Assembly: GCA_016219545.1 (NCBI GenBank) | Contig: JACRMH010000003.1 | Span: 62,001 to 126,000, forward strand | Length of the DNA: 64,000 nucleotides | DNA from: Chloroflexota bacterium | GTDB taxonomy: Bacteria > Chloroflexota > Anaerolineae > Anaerolineales > Villigracilaceae | Reading direction: 5' to 3' | Shown here: piece by piece, positions 25,617 to 35,665 of the stretch | How positions within the stretch are numbered: the first letter of the stretch is position 1 | Layout: the number at the start of each line of letters is the position of its first letter | The notes under the pieces: generated by a model | What the model was told of the DNA's origin: nothing | What the model saw: the letters and a program-made list of their open reading frames with translations, nothing else | Databases searched by the model: none | Made by a program: the position numbers and the translations under genes

Positions 25617-26850
25617 AATTAAAACTCAAAGACTCGACGGCTATCGCCGCTTAATTGATATTGCCCGCGACCTCGCGTCCACCCTTGACCTGGATGTGCT
25701 GCTCTCACGAATTGTATTTGCCGCCTCTGAGATCAGCGGAGCCGAAGCCGCTTCGATCTTGTTATATGACGAGGCTTCACGGCAACTGCATTTCCAGATC
25801 GCAACGAACCTGGATGCTTCCACGAGGCGGGGCATTGTCGTCCCATTGGAAGGAAGCATCGCCGGCTGGATCGTGACCAACCGCCAGACAGTCCGTATTG
25901 TCAACGCGCATGAAGATCCGCGTTTTTTTTCAAATGTCGAAACAAAGACCGGCTTCCCCACAGAATCACTTCTGGGAATCCCGCTGGTAACAAAGAATAA
26001 AGTGGTGGGGGTATTGGAAGTCATTAATAAACACAGGGGCAAATTCACAGACACCGATGAGTCCATGCTGTTGGTATTGGGCGCACAGGCTGCCGTGGCA
26101 ATTGAGAACGCACGCTTATTCCAGCAATCTGACTTGATCTCGGAGTTCGTGCATGAATTACGCACGCCGCTCTCATCATTAAGCACGGCCACGTATTTGC
26201 TGTTACGCCCCGAAATGTCGCAGGAACAACGTGACCAGATCGTCCACAACATTCACAACGAAACCATTCGTCTGAATGCGCTTGCCTCATCTTTTCTGGA
26301 TCTCGCCAGGCTTGAATCAGGCCGGGTCCAATTCCGCAAGAGTGCATTCAGCATTGCGGACCTGGTCTATGAATGCAAGGATGTCATGGCTTCCAAGGCT
26401 CTCGAAGATAATATTCAAATTCGTGTTGAGGCGGCGGAACGGCTCCCCTTGCTGGAAGCAGACCGCGACAAGATCAAGCAAGTGTTGTTGAATCTGTTGA
26501 GCAATGCCATTAAATACAACCGTCCCAACGGGACTGTGATCATGCGTCCCGAAGAGACGGAAGATGAGATTGCCATTTATGTCCAGGATACGGGGATGGG
26601 CATTCCCGAAGAAGCCGTACCGCACCTGTTCCAAAAATTCTTCCGTGTCCGTGAACATGAATCCCGCGCGGCCGGCACCGGGCTGGGACTATCCATTTGC
26701 AAACAGATCATCAGCGGGCATGGTGGACGCATTGAAGTAAAAAGCAAACTTGGGGTTGGTACAGTCTTTATTGTTTATTTACCCAGAAGTAACAAGTCCC
26801 AGCCGCGTATGGAGGATATGGATGATAACAAGCCCAGCCAAAAGAAGTAA
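25609..26850 (+). CDS. GAF-domain sensor histidine kinase
   Basis: A 413-residue soluble kinase: GAF domain at about 15-180 (IAGWIVTNRQTVRIV, LLGIPLVTKNKVVGVLEV), dimerisation/phosphoacceptor helix with EFVHELRTPLSSL, and an HATPase_c domain with LLNLLSNAIKYN (N box), DTGMGIPEEAV (G1), FQKFFRV (F box) and GTGLGLSICKQI (G2). No membrane segments. The ATG at 25609 has GGAGAAGG upstream and overlaps the sirtuin gene by eight bases. No intact response regulator is adjacent other than the truncated receiver gene. Confidence 0.93.
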   Translation: MAEIKTQRLDGYRRLIDIARDLASTLDLDVLLSRIVFAASEISGAEAASILLYDEASRQLHFQIATNLDASTRRGIVVPLEGSIAGWIVTNRQTVRIVNAHEDPRFFSNVETKTGFPTESLLGIPLVTKNKVVGVLEVINKHRGKFTDTDESMLLVLGAQAAVAIENARLFQQSDLISEFVHELRTPLSSLSTATYLLLRPEMSQEQRDQIVHNIHNETIRLNALASSFLDLARLESGRVQFRKSAFSIADLVYECKDVMASKALEDNIQIRVEAAERLPLLEADRDKIKQVLLNLLSNAIKYNRPNGTVIMRPEETEDEIAIYVQDTGMGIPEEAVPHLFQKFFRVREHESRAAGTGLGLSICKQIISGHGGRIEVKSKLGVGTVFIVYLPRSNKSQPRMEDMDDNKPSQKK

Positions 26851-26851
26851 T

Positions 26852-26880
26852 TTGACTTTTTATTCCTAAAACTGTACACT
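26852..26880 (+). promoter_or_regulatory. promoter of the FHA gene
   Basis: TTGACT (26852-26857) and TACACT (26875-26880), exactly 17 bases apart, with a leader of about 35 nt containing GGAGGAAG. The FHA gene therefore has its own start of transcription after the kinase gene. Confidence 0.75.
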
Positions 26881-26921
26881 AGGAAAAATTTGTATTATTT
26901 ATTTTTCGGAGGAAGAAGAAA

Positions 26922-27515
26922 ATGGCTCAATACCAATTCGTCATGCGTTCAGGCCCTACGCCGGGTGTTACCTTCCCTCTTGAAGGTGACCAACTGATCA
27001 TCGGTCGGGACTCGTCCAATAATGTCCCTATCAATGATGCTGAAATTTCCCGCAAACACTCCCGATTGTCCTTTCAAGGCGGTAAATACGTATTGGAAGA
27101 TCTCGGCTCAACCAACGGCACCTTTATAAATGGGCAGCGTTTATCAGGACCGGCTGTGCTCAAGCCTGGGGATATTGTTTCACTTGGCGAACATATCGTC
27201 TTGATGTACGACATGATCAATATCGACCCGGGCGCAACAGTGGCTGTATCACGGAAGTCTCTACAGGCAGAACCTCCGCCTTATGCAAGGCAGCAGGCAT
27301 CCACGCCTGTGTACTCCCCTCCACCCGCTGCACCGGCCAGCGCTCCGGCAAAAAAGACAAACCTGCTTCCCATCTTCATTGGCGTTGGCGTTCTCTTCTT
27401 TATTTGTCTGTGTATTGCAGTCTTCGTATATGTGGATGCAGACAAAACGGGAGCGCGCTGGTGCGCCTTCCCATTCAGCATTATTGCTCAGATGCTGGGA
27501 TCAGTTTGTCCATAG
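26922..27515 (+). CDS. FHA domain-containing membrane protein
   Basis: A 197-residue protein with an N-terminal FHA domain (about 1-95) that binds phosphothreonine peptides: IIGRDSSNNVPI, SRKHSRL and LEDLGSTNGTFINGQ carry the contact residues. A Pro/Ala-rich linker follows, then one membrane span (LLPIFIGVGVLFFICLCIAV) and a short tail. The FHA domain should face the cytoplasm. Such proteins often partner Ser/Thr kinases or Tad/secretion systems; no kinase of that type is in the window. Confidence 0.88.
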   Translation: MAQYQFVMRSGPTPGVTFPLEGDQLIIGRDSSNNVPINDAEISRKHSRLSFQGGKYVLEDLGSTNGTFINGQRLSGPAVLKPGDIVSLGEHIVLMYDMINIDPGATVAVSRKSLQAEPPPYARQQASTPVYSPPPAAPASAPAKKTNLLPIFIGVGVLFFICLCIAVFVYVDADKTGARWCAFPFSIIAQMLGSVCP

Positions 27516-27533
27516 TTTAATTCCTGATCAACC

Positions 27534-27564
27534 AAACCCTGCGGGTAAAACTCGCAGGGTTTTT
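27534..27564 (+). terminator. terminator of the FHA gene
   Basis: Ten-base stem AAACCCTGCG / CGCAGGGTTT with a nine-base loop and T residues beyond. Confidence 0.85.
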
Positions 27565-27621
27565 CGTTTAGTGTTATAAAATGGCTTATCTTTGATAGAA
27601 TAGAATCAACTCAACACTGGA

Positions 27622-28845
27622 ATGGATCCCATGGACGAACCTCACAATCAAACATCCCCGGCATGGGGCACAAACATGAAGCTCGTGGTTGCGCTCACCA
27701 TCATCGTGATCGTCGGCGCATTGCTGGTTAAATTTCAATTTATTATCACGCCTTTATTGATCGCGATTGTGCTGGCGTACCTGCTTCATCCCATTGCCAG
27801 TTTTTTCCAACGCAGACTCCGCTTCTCATGGAACGTGTCCGTTTCGGTGATCTATCTCATTATCATTATTCTTTTGCTTGGCTTGCTCACCATTGGCGGA
27901 GTGGGGCTTGCAAACCAGGTTCAAAGTATCATTACCATTGTGCAGGATGCCATTACAACCCTGCCGCAACTTATCAACCAGGTCGCCGGTCAGACCTATC
28001 ACTTCGGGCCCTTCACCATTGACTTAAGCACACTGGAGCTAAAGTCCTTTAGTAGCCAATTGCTTGGGCTGGTACAACCTCTATTAAATAAGACCGGTAC
28101 CCTGGTCAGTGTATTGGCCGGGAGTGCGGCTAACTTCCTCGGCTGGGCTTTGTTCGTTATCCTCGTTTCCTATTTTGTCCTGGCAGAAAGCGGTGGCCTG
28201 CGCGGAAGTTTTTTCAAAATAGACGTCCCTGGATACACCCTCGATATTGAACGCCTGACTCGTGAACTCGGGCGCATCTGGAACGCGTTTCTGCGCGGAC
28301 AGATCATCATCTTCTTGCTGGCAGTCGCGGTCTACTCGGTTGTTCTCAGCATATTGGGTGTGCACTACGCCCTCAGCCTGGCATTCCTTGCAGGGCTGGC
28401 ACGTTTCGTCCCGTACGTTGGTCCCGCCATCAATTGGACGGTACTTGTCCTCGTTTCCTATTTTCAGGCTTATAAACTATTCGGACTCTCGCCTTTTTAT
28501 TACACCCTTCTCGTACTGATAATTGCCCTCGTCATTGACCAGATCTTCGACAACATCATTTCCCCGCGCATTCTCTCCGCCGCACTAAAGGTGCACCCCG
28601 CCGCCGTGCTTGTTGCAGCCATCATCGCGGCAAATTTATTCGGCATCATCGGCGTCGTCGTGGCCGCTCCCATCCTTGCTACAGCAACGCTTCTATGGAA
28701 ATATATTATGAGGAAATTGCTGGATATGGATCCCTGGCCCGAAGAGGAGTTGACTCAGCCACCTCCACCACCCGCCGGAAGATTCCTGGTTGCCGCCAGA
28801 CGCATCTTTCGCAGCCTCAACCTGACTCGCAATAAAACACCTTGA
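27622..28845 (+). CDS. AI-2E family transporter (PerM/YdbI-like)
   Basis: A 407-residue membrane protein with about seven to eight spans, an N-terminal pair of helices, an extracytoplasmic middle region (about 85-170) and the family segment ARFVPYVGPAINW followed by QIFDNIISPRIL. Family members have been linked to AI-2 export, Na+/H+ exchange or other export; the substrate here is open. The start may be 27622 or the second Met at 27631. A hairpin closes it. Confidence 0.88.
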   Translation: MDPMDEPHNQTSPAWGTNMKLVVALTIIVIVGALLVKFQFIITPLLIAIVLAYLLHPIASFFQRRLRFSWNVSVSVIYLIIIILLLGLLTIGGVGLANQVQSIITIVQDAITTLPQLINQVAGQTYHFGPFTIDLSTLELKSFSSQLLGLVQPLLNKTGTLVSVLAGSAANFLGWALFVILVSYFVLAESGGLRGSFFKIDVPGYTLDIERLTRELGRIWNAFLRGQIIIFLLAVAVYSVVLSILGVHYALSLAFLAGLARFVPYVGPAINWTVLVLVSYFQAYKLFGLSPFYYTLLVLIIALVIDQIFDNIISPRILSAALKVHPAAVLVAAIIAANLFGIIGVVVAAPILATATLLWKYIMRKLLDMDPWPEEELTQPPPPPAGRFLVAARRIFRSLNLTRNKTP

Positions 28846-28868
28846 TCGTCCCGTATCATTTTTAAGCC

Positions 28869-28894
28869 AGCAGGCTCCCTGCGCCTGCTTTAAT
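28869..28894 (+). terminator. terminator after the AI-2E-family gene
   Basis: Seven-base stem AGCAGGC (28869-28875) / GCCTGCT (28883-28889), then TTAATTT. Confidence 0.65.
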
Positions 28895-28928
28895 TTATCA
28901 ACTTCATAAGCATCTTAAGGAGAATTCC

Positions 28929-29111
28929 ATGAGCAACGATAAAAATGAACCACGCACCACCACCATCGCCGAGACCGAGAACTTCATCGCCTGGAAAGCA
29001 GAAGAACCCGATGGCGAAGTTACCTACCACGTTGAATTGAACAATGTCACCATCCACTTCTTCGAAGAAGAGTGGACAGAATTCCTCGAACTTGTCGGCA
29101 CATTGAAATAA
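28929..29111 (+). CDS. small acidic protein, unknown function
   Basis: A 60-residue protein, MSNDKNEPRTTTIAETE..., rich in Glu, with alternating strand-like residues (YHVELNNVTIHFF) and an amphipathic C-terminal helix (EEWTEFLELVGTL). No motif is recognised. The strong ribosome binding site TAAGGAGAATTCC, a full stop-to-stop frame and coding-like composition support it as a real gene. Possibly a small regulatory or adaptor protein. Confidence 0.7.
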   Translation: MSNDKNEPRTTTIAETENFIAWKAEEPDGEVTYHVELNNVTIHFFEEEWTEFLELVGTLK

Positions 29112-29120
29112 ACATCCATT

Positions 29121-29148
29121 ATGTAGGGGCGGGTAACCCTGCCCTTGC
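29121..29148. repeat. palindrome of the 'TAGGGGCGA' family
   Basis: ATGTAGGGGCGGGTAACCCT then GCCCTTGCAT; an imperfect hairpin directly after the small gene and before the rho promoter. Confidence 0.65.
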
Positions 29149-29169
29149 ATAAACGAAAAAATCTTTTCA

Positions 29170-29198
29170 TTGCGCCATCTGGTTGAGGGTGCTATAAT
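29170..29198 (+). promoter_or_regulatory. promoter of rho
   Basis: TTGCGC (29170-29175) and a perfect TATAAT (29193-29198) with 17-base spacing; start of transcription near 29205. Confidence 0.7.
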
Positions 29199-29204
29199 AT
29201 CGTC

Positions 29205-29391
29205 ACTTCCCCTGTAGATTGAAATGTACTTTATACATCCGCACGTCTTTCATCACCGCGCGCGGAGAATGTAACGAGAACCTTGACCGAAACCCCTGAT
29301 TCATCCACAACCTAAGGAAATCCGCCAGCCCCTTGCAAGGAACGCTGGTTTTTTCGCATTCACACTCCCATTCCCCAAGAGAAAAGACAAC
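29205..29391 (+). promoter_or_regulatory. rho 5' leader with terminator-like hairpin
   Basis: A leader of about 185 nt precedes rho. Near its end CCAGC (29325-29329) pairs with GCTGG (29344-29348), enclosing a CCTTGCAAGG palindrome, followed by six T residues at 29349-29354. This looks like an intrinsic terminator placed 38 bases before the rho start codon. No leader peptide is obvious. Confidence 0.55.
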
Positions 29392-30669
29392 ATGAAAATA
29401 CTCGAGCTAGAGAACGAACCCCTGTCAAAACTGCGCAGTCTTGCCAAGAACCTGAATATCCCCAATTTCAACCGCATGAAGAAAGAATCCCTCGCGATGA
29501 TGATCCGCGAGGCGGAGGCGCAGAAGGAAGGCATTGAACTGCGCGGCGGTATTCTGGAGATCATGAGCGAAGGCATCGGTTTCCTGCGGGCCACCAATTA
29601 CCGTATCAGTGACCAGGATGTGTATGTGTCGCAGGCGCAATTGAGGAAGTACGACCTGCGCGCAGGCGATCTCGTCATCGGGCAGGTGCGTCCGCCGCGT
29701 GAAAGCGAAAGGCATTTCGGATTGCTCAAGGTGGAATCAGTCAACGGGTTGGAACCAGAGATAGGCGCAAAAAGAGTTGTTTTTGAAAACCTCACCCCCA
29801 TTTTTCCAGAAGTAAGATTTGACCTTGAAATTGAGCACGACACCCTCGCACCGCGCCTCATCAACCTGATCACCCCCATCGGCAGAGGTCAGCGCGGATT
29901 GATCGTATCTCCCCCCAAGGCGGGCAAGACTACCATCCTTAAACAGATCGCAAATTCGATTTCAACGAAATACCCCGATGTGCACCTCATCATCGCATTG
30001 ATCGGTGAACGCCCCGAAGAAGTGACAGACATGGACCGTTCCGTGGATGCAGAAGTGGTTGCTTCCACCTTCGATGAACCGGTCACCTCCCATGTGCGCA
30101 CGGCGGAGCTTGCCTTAGAGCGCGCTAAGAGATTGGTTGAGATCGGTCGTCACGTGGTAATCTTAATGGACTCGATCACCCGCCTGGCCCGCGCCTATAA
30201 CCTGGTAGTCAACCCATCCGGGCGCACACTCTCCGGCGGTATGGATCCTTCCGCGCTTTACCCGCCTAAACGTTTCTTCGGCGCAGCCCGCAATGTGGAA
30301 GATGGCGGCTCATTGACCATCATCGCCACCTGCCTTGTAGATACCGGCTCCCGCCTGGATGATGTAGTTTATGAAGAATTCAAAGGCACCGGCAACATGG
30401 AATTGATCCTTTCGCGCAAATTGCAAGAACGCCGCATCTTCCCTGCCGTGGACATCGAACGCTCGTCCACCCGCCGCGAAGACCTGCTGCTCGGACCCGA
30501 TCTTCTCCAGCGTGTTTGGTTGATGCGCCGTATGTTCATCCAGATGATCTCGCCCCCGCCTCAAGGCGCAGGCATGGACAATGCAGTTGCCACCGAAGCC
30601 ATCCTCACCCGCATGGAACGCGCGAGGAACAACATAGAATTCCTTGAGAACCTGACAAGAGATGCATAA
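29392..30669 (+). CDS. rho: transcription termination factor Rho
   Basis: A 425-residue Rho. The N-terminal helical SAP-like part (about 1-45) and the RNA-binding cold-shock-like domain ([31 protein letters not shown]) are followed by the RecA-type ATPase domain with Walker [14 protein letters not shown], Walker [15 protein letters not shown] and the signature [16 protein letters not shown]. It forms a hexameric ring that unwinds RNA and ends transcription. No long insertion is seen between domains, unlike many actinobacterial Rho proteins. Confidence 0.97.
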   Translation: MKILELENEPLSKLRSLAKNLNIPNFNRMKKESLAMMIREAEAQKEGIELRGGILEIMSEGIGFLRATNYRISDQDVYVSQAQLRKYDLRAGDLVIGQVRPPRESERHFGLLKVESVNGLEPEIGAKRVVFENLTPIFPEVRFDLEIEHDTLAPRLINLITPIGRGQRGLIVSPPKAGKTTILKQIANSISTKYPDVHLIIALIGERPEEVTDMDRSVDAEVVASTFDEPVTSHVRTAELALERAKRLVEIGRHVVILMDSITRLARAYNLVVNPSGRTLSGGMDPSALYPPKRFFGAARNVEDGGSLTIIATCLVDTGSRLDDVVYEEFKGTGNMELILSRKLQERRIFPAVDIERSSTRREDLLLGPDLLQRVWLMRRMFIQMISPPPQGAGMDNAVATEAILTRMERARNNIEFLENLTRDA

Positions 30670-30710
30670 TCAAGCCGTGTTCGCGCGGCGGTTTGATCAG
30701 TAGATAAAGA

Positions 30711-31787
30711 ATGAAAAATATTTTAGAAAAACTAAAAGCAAGCCGTTTCACTATCATCAGTTGGGTTGTGACTGTTTTTGTGGTCGTCGCCTTGTTAGGG
30801 TCAACGATCTTCTACAAGAACACGCGCGCGGCATCTTTACCTGCGGCGGCACAGCCTACTGAATCAGCTTCAGGCCAGCCTCAGGTGGGCGAACCCGTTG
30901 CCGGGTCGGATGGAAGCGGGGTTTCATCCATCAACCGTGATCTGCAATTAAAGACGAACATTCCCGAACGTCCGCGCTATGAAGCTGTCACCTATCGCGT
31001 TACGCGCGGAGATGCCATGCTTTCGATTGCAGATGAATACAAGGTCAAATCTGAAACGATCCTTTACGTCAACAAACAATTGGAAGATAACCCGCATAAT
31101 TTAAAACCCGGCATGGAGTTGACCATTCCGCCGGTGGATGGGTTGTACTATGAGTGGGAAGACGGCGATACTTTCGAGTCTGTTGCGGAAAAATTCTCAA
31201 TTACCACGGAAGTGAAGGTTGATGACATCGTCAACTTTCCCGGAAATGGGATTGACCTAACCGATCCAAAAGTGGAACCCGGCACGTTGGTGATGATCCC
31301 CGGCGGTTCGCGCGCATTACGAAATTGGGAAGCTGACGTGCAAGCCGATGTGCGTGTCAACAATGGCAGCACAGGTACTTCCGATTTTGGCGGCAATACT
31401 TGCAACGGTGGAGTTGTGGGAAGCGGACTCGGCTGGCCGGCCGATGACCATACCCTTTCTGGAAATCCTTATGGACCGGGTCATCTTGGCATTGATATTT
31501 CGGCTCCTGAAGGCTCGAATGTTTATGCGGCTGGTTCAGGTGTTGTGACAAAGGCACAGGGCGGCTACAATTATGGGTATGGCAACGTAATATTCATTGA
31601 CCACGGCAATGGCTACGTAACCGTATATGCCCACTTAAGTCAGATCAATGTCAGCCTGTGTCAGGTTGTGGGGCAAGGCTCATTGATCGGTTATTCCGGC
31701 AATACGGGCAATTCCTTCGGCGCCCACTTGCACTTTGAAATTCGCAGGAACGGCACGAATATCAATCCGTACGAAATTGTTCAATAA
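30711..31787 (+). CDS. LysM domain M23 metallopeptidase
   Basis: A 358-residue exported, membrane-anchored protein. One N-terminal membrane helix (about 14-34) leads to two LysM-like repeats (YRVTRGDAMLSIADEYKV and the region DGDTFESVAEKFSITT), then a C-terminal LytM/M23 domain with zinc-binding HLGIDISAPEG and HLHFEIRRNG and the connecting FIDHGNGYVTVYAHLS. LysM binds peptidoglycan; M23 enzymes cleave peptide cross-links, and both metal-ligand motifs are intact. It follows rho by 41 bases with no terminator between, so it may be co-transcribed. Confidence 0.92.
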   Translation: MKNILEKLKASRFTIISWVVTVFVVVALLGSTIFYKNTRAASLPAAAQPTESASGQPQVGEPVAGSDGSGVSSINRDLQLKTNIPERPRYEAVTYRVTRGDAMLSIADEYKVKSETILYVNKQLEDNPHNLKPGMELTIPPVDGLYYEWEDGDTFESVAEKFSITTEVKVDDIVNFPGNGIDLTDPKVEPGTLVMIPGGSRALRNWEADVQADVRVNNGSTGTSDFGGNTCNGGVVGSGLGWPADDHTLSGNPYGPGHLGIDISAPEGSNVYAAGSGVVTKAQGGYNYGYGNVIFIDHGNGYVTVYAHLSQINVSLCQVVGQGSLIGYSGNTGNSFGAHLHFEIRRNGTNINPYEIVQ

Positions 31788-31793
31788 TAAATT

Positions 31794-31828
31794 AAACCCT
31801 AAAGGTCTTTGAGACCTTTAGGGTTTTT
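31794..31828. terminator. terminator of the M23 gene ('CCCTAAAGGT' palindrome)
   Basis: A perfect 15-bp stem (31794-31808 with 31812-31826), three-base loop, followed by T residues. A closely similar palindrome is at 55170-55196. Confidence 0.85.
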
Positions 31829-31835
31829 ATTTCCA

Positions 31836-32624
31836 ATGAACGAACATTCCCTCAAAAAGACTCTTTCAAAATTCAACATCGGCGGCTTGAGATATTTCGA
31901 TTCGCTCGGCTCCACCAACGATGAAGCGCTGGCCTGGGCAACAGAAAATGCGCGTGACCTTTCAATCGTCATTGCGGATGAACAGACACAGGGACGCGGC
32001 AGACTCAACCGGAAATGGTTCACACCAAAAGGGAGCGCCCTTGCTTTTAGTTTGATCCTGCGCCCTGCAGCGCACACCGCAATGAGTCCGCATCTCTCGC
32101 GGACCGTTGGGCTGGCCGCGCTTTCAATTGCAGAATCCTGCCGCAAGCTCGGGCTCGCTCCGCGCATCAAATGGCCGAATGACATCTTGTTGAACGGCAA
32201 AAAAATGGCGGGCATCCTGACCGAAACCGTCTGGTCCGGAGATCGTGTTGATTCGGTTGTAGTCGGCATGGGCATCAACGTTCACTCCGCATCCGTCCCA
32301 CCCGAAGAGTTTTTACAATTCCCCGCGACCAGCATCGAGAATGAACTGGGGAAAGAAGCTCCGGCACGCGAACAGATCTTATATAATATCATCGAGTCTT
32401 TCATCCACTGGCGCGAACGCATGGGCACAGATGAGTTGATCAAAGCATGGGAGGAGAGTCTCTCCTTTCGCGGCGAGCAGGTCCAAGTTAAAGCAGGAAG
32501 CGAAAATCCAATAATCGGCGAACTGCTTGGGCTTGAGTCAGATGGCAGCCTGCGCCTGCGTGATGCGAATGACAAATCCATAATAGTCCGCTTTGGGGAT
32601 GTCAGCCTTAGACCCACAGCGTGA
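31836..32624 (+). CDS. birA: biotin--[acetyl-CoA-carboxylase] ligase
   Basis: A 262-residue biotin protein ligase without the N-terminal DNA-binding domain (group I). Motifs: GRGRLNRKWFTPKGSAL (biotinyl-AMP binding), KWPNDILLNGKKMAGIL with the catalytic Lys, and a C-terminal SH3-like domain (GELLGLESDGSLRLRD). It attaches biotin to carboxylase carrier proteins. The ATG at 31836 is chosen because the earlier in-frame ATG at 31809 lies in the terminator stem of the preceding gene. How it is transcribed past that terminator is unclear. Confidence 0.93.
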   Translation: MNEHSLKKTLSKFNIGGLRYFDSLGSTNDEALAWATENARDLSIVIADEQTQGRGRLNRKWFTPKGSALAFSLILRPAAHTAMSPHLSRTVGLAALSIAESCRKLGLAPRIKWPNDILLNGKKMAGILTETVWSGDRVDSVVVGMGINVHSASVPPEEFLQFPATSIENELGKEAPAREQILYNIIESFIHWRERMGTDELIKAWEESLSFRGEQVQVKAGSENPIIGELLGLESDGSLRLRDANDKSIIVRFGDVSLRPTA

Positions 32625-32659
32625 TAAAATAAGAAAAGTCACCTATCAAAGAGGTCGCC

Positions 32660-32875
32660 ATGTTTGATAACCTGCGTGAAGAAGCATCCAAAGAATTTGA
32701 AGAAGAAGCTAAATTCCAACCCGGCTTTGGCGCATCATCAAGTGAGCCTGCCAGACCCAGCAATCTGTTTGGCATGACACCCTTTCAAAGATTTGTCATT
32801 GCCTTCATGCTTATGATCGCAGTGGCTGTGATCGGCGTGATGTTCCTGCTGGTGATGGGGAAGATCGGATTCTAA
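32660..32875 (+). CDS. small single-span membrane protein, unknown function
   Basis: A 71-residue protein: an acidic N-terminal half (MFDNLREEASKEFEEEAKF) and one C-terminal membrane helix (FVIAFMLMIAVAVIGVMFLL). A GAGGT-type ribosome binding site precedes the ATG and a TAAAAT box lies about 30 bases upstream. Not recognised. Ends just before a bidirectional terminator. Confidence 0.7.
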   Translation: MFDNLREEASKEFEEEAKFQPGFGASSSEPARPSNLFGMTPFQRFVIAFMLMIAVAVIGVMFLLVMGKIGF

Positions 32876-32895
32876 TTTTCAGTACTTATAAATAA

Positions 32896-32929
32896 AAAAC
32901 TGGCACTGACAAAAGTCAGCGCCAGTTTT
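32896..32929. terminator. bidirectional terminator before gyrA 3' end
   Basis: AAAACTGGC/GCCAGTTTT (32896-32904, 32921-32929) with an inner CTGAC-AAAA-GTCAG hairpin, flanked by A and T runs, between convergent genes. Confidence 0.88.
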
Positions 32930-32932
32930 GCT

Positions 32933-35467
32933 TTAGATCATCTTTTGTTGTGTTTCTTCCTTCTCGGCTGTGTCGCTAACCTGCGCCCCAACTTTCTTCA
33001 GGTCTTCGGCGGAGGTGCGTGCAACAGAAGCTACGCTATCGCCTTCCTGCGGCTTGATGAGATGCACGCCGCGTGTGGCACGTCCCGCCTGTTTTACATC
33101 TTTCACCTTCAATCTTAATGTCACACCGTTGGCCGTCATAATGGTCAGATCATCAGCTTTTTGCACTACGCGTGCGGCGGCGATCTTGCCAATATCGTTC
33201 AAAGCTTTTGGGTCCACCGTGAAATTACCACCTGTGGCGCGTCCTTTGGCGGTGTAATTTTCAAGCGGAGTTTGCTTGCCGAAGCCTTTGGTGGTCACGA
33301 TCAATAAAGCGCCGTCTTTTTCGACAACATCCATGCTGGTGACCAAGTCTTCCTTCTTAAGTTTGATACCTTGCACGCCTGCGGCCTGACGGCCCATTGA
33401 GCGGACCTTGGTCTCGCTAAAGCGCAAAGCCTGTCCGTTTTCAGTGACGATGATAATTTCATCCTTGCCGGAGGTTAATCGCGCCCAGCCTAATTGGTCG
33501 CCTTCTTCCAAGGACATGGCGATCAAGCCTGAAGGACGCACCGATGCGAATTCTTCCATCACCACACGTTTGACCTTGCCTCGCGCAGTCATCATCATAC
33601 AGAAACTATTCGAGGAGAATTCCCCAACCGCCATGGCTGCGGTCACTTTTTCATTGGGTTCCAGCGACAGCACGTTGACCAATGGAATGCCTTTTGTGGC
33701 GCGGTCTGAATCGGGGATCTGGTATATCTTCTCGGAATAAACTTTGCCTTTATCTGTGAAAAACAACATGGTATTCAAGCTGCGCGCCGGAATGAGCATG
33801 ACCACTTCATCTTCATCCTTGGTGGTGTGACCCATCACGCCGCGTCCGCCGCGGCTTTGCGAACGGAAGGCTGTCGCGGCAACGCGTTTGATATATCCGC
33901 GGGCGGTGAGGCTGATCAACACGGCTTCATCGGCGACCAGGTCTTCATCGTGGATGTCTTCCTTGGCCTCGGCGGAGATCTGCGTGCGGCGGTCATCGCC
34001 ATATTTTTCAGCAAGCTCATTCAGGTCAGATTGGATCAGCGCCAAAATCTTTTTCGGATGTGCGAGCAGGTCTTCGAGACCTTCAATGACAGCGCGGACT
34101 TGTTTGTGTTCCTCTTCGATCTTCCAACGTTCCAGCGCGGCAAGTCTGCGTAACTGCATGTCGAGGATGGCTTGAGCCTGCAATTCGCTCAACTTGAAAC
34201 GCTTCATCAAATTGGTCTTGGCAACATCGGCATCTTCGGCTTCGCGGATGGTCTTGATGACGGCTTCAATGTTATTTAGCGCGATCAAATATCCATCGAG
34301 GATGTGCAAACGCGCCTGCGCTTTGGCAAGCTCGAACTTTGAGCGGCGTGTAATGACCGTTTGACGATGTTCGATAAAGATATGCAGCATGCGTTTGAGC
34401 GTCAACGTACGCGGTTCGCCATCCACCAGGGAGAGCATTATCACCCCGAAAGTAGATTGCAATGCCGTATATTTATAAAGCTGGTTCAACACTTTCTTGG
34501 GTTGCGCGCCGCGTTTCAACTCAATGATGATGCTCATGCCGCGTTGGTCAGACTCATCCCTCAGGTCCGAGATCTGATCGATCTTGCCGTCGCGCACCAG
34601 TTCTGCGATCCGTTCGATCAAAGTGGACTTATTGACCTGATAGGGAATCTCGGTAATGTTAATATGATAACGCCCGGCCTTGGTCTCTTCGATGTGGGCA
34701 ATGCCGCGCATCACGATCCGTCCGCGGCCTGTTCCATAGGCTGAGTGAATTCCCTCGGTTCCAATGATCATGCCACCCGTGGGAAAGTCCGGACCGAGCA
34801 CGAACTTCATCAGATCATCCACAGTGACATCGTCAATCTCATCGTAATTATCGATCAGATAATTGATCGCACCAACCAGTTCGCGCAAATTCTGCGGCGG
34901 GATGTTGGTCGCCATACCCACTGCAATACCGGATGAACCGTTCAATAATAGATTGGGCAAACGGGCGGGAAGGACAAGCGGCTCTTGAAGAGAGTCATCG
35001 AAGTTGGGACCAAAGTCAACCGTATCTTTTTCGAGGTCGGCCAGCAATTCCTCGGCCATTTTTTGCAGACGCGCTTCGGTATAACGCATGGCAGCGGGAG
35101 AGTCACCATCCACCGAACCGAAGTTCCCCTGACCATCCACGAGCAAATACCGCATGGAGAAATCCTGCGCCATGCGGGCCATGGACTCATAAACAGCCGA
35201 GTCACCGTGCGGATGATATTTACCGAGCACTTCACCGACGATACGAGCCGATTTTTTGTAGGCGGAGTTCGAGCGCATGCCCAGTTCGTGCATGGCAAAT
35301 AAAATGCGCCTGTGGACAGGTTTAAGCCCGTCGCGGGCATCCGGCAGGGCACGCGCCACGATCACGCTCATGGCGTAATCGAGATAGGCAGTGCGCATCT
35401 GCGAGTCGATGTCAACGCGGTCAATGTTTCCAGAATTATTTGCGGGGACTATATTTTCTTCAGCCAT
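32933..35467 (-). CDS. gyrA: DNA gyrase subunit A
   Basis: An 844-residue type II topoisomerase A subunit. It has the winged-helix region with [17 protein letters not shown] (Ser90 is in the place where mutation gives quinolone resistance), the catalytic Tyr129 in [10 protein letters not shown], the coiled-coil arm and six C-terminal beta-pinwheel blades. [11 protein letters not shown] sequence at the start of the pinwheel corresponds to the GyrA box, which favours gyrase over topoisomerase IV. gyrB is not in the window. It is divergent from the YiiX-like gene. Confidence 0.96.
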   Translation of the reverse strand: MAEENIVPANNSGNIDRVDIDSQMRTAYLDYAMSVIVARALPDARDGLKPVHRRILFAMHELGMRSNSAYKKSARIVGEVLGKYHPHGDSAVYESMARMAQDFSMRYLLVDGQGNFGSVDGDSPAAMRYTEARLQKMAEELLADLEKDTVDFGPNFDDSLQEPLVLPARLPNLLLNGSSGIAVGMATNIPPQNLRELVGAINYLIDNYDEIDDVTVDDLMKFVLGPDFPTGGMIIGTEGIHSAYGTGRGRIVMRGIAHIEETKAGRYHINITEIPYQVNKSTLIERIAELVRDGKIDQISDLRDESDQRGMSIIIELKRGAQPKKVLNQLYKYTALQSTFGVIMLSLVDGEPRTLTLKRMLHIFIEHRQTVITRRSKFELAKAQARLHILDGYLIALNNIEAVIKTIREAEDADVAKTNLMKRFKLSELQAQAILDMQLRRLAALERWKIEEEHKQVRAVIEGLEDLLAHPKKILALIQSDLNELAEKYGDDRRTQISAEAKEDIHDEDLVADEAVLISLTARGYIKRVAATAFRSQSRGGRGVMGHTTKDEDEVVMLIPARSLNTMLFFTDKGKVYSEKIYQIPDSDRATKGIPLVNVLSLEPNEKVTAAMAVGEFSSNSFCMMMTARGKVKRVVMEEFASVRPSGLIAMSLEEGDQLGWARLTSGKDEIIIVTENGQALRFSETKVRSMGRQAAGVQGIKLKKEDLVTSMDVVEKDGALLIVTTKGFGKQTPLENYTAKGRATGGNFTVDPKALNDIGKIAAARVVQKADDLTIMTANGVTLRLKVKDVKQAGRATRGVHLIKPQEGDSVASVARTSAEDLKKVGAQVSDTAEKEETQQKMI

Positions 35468-35665
35468 AAAATATCCTTAAAATAGGTCAAAATTTCATCA
35501 AAATAGCATAAAAAGACACGAAGATGGGGGAAAACTTCGTGTCCGCATTAGATGAAGGAAGCTATATTTGTTAGTGCAATTATACCATCTCAGGTGGGTA
35601 TTCTTTTAAGATATTTTTGATGGCAACACATCCCCCTATTTCCCGTATAATGACTACGGTGAAAT

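Noticed and set aside
31809-31835. Earlier birA start at 31809
   Set aside because: The ATG lies in the stem of the preceding terminator and adds nine residues absent from the usual ligase start.
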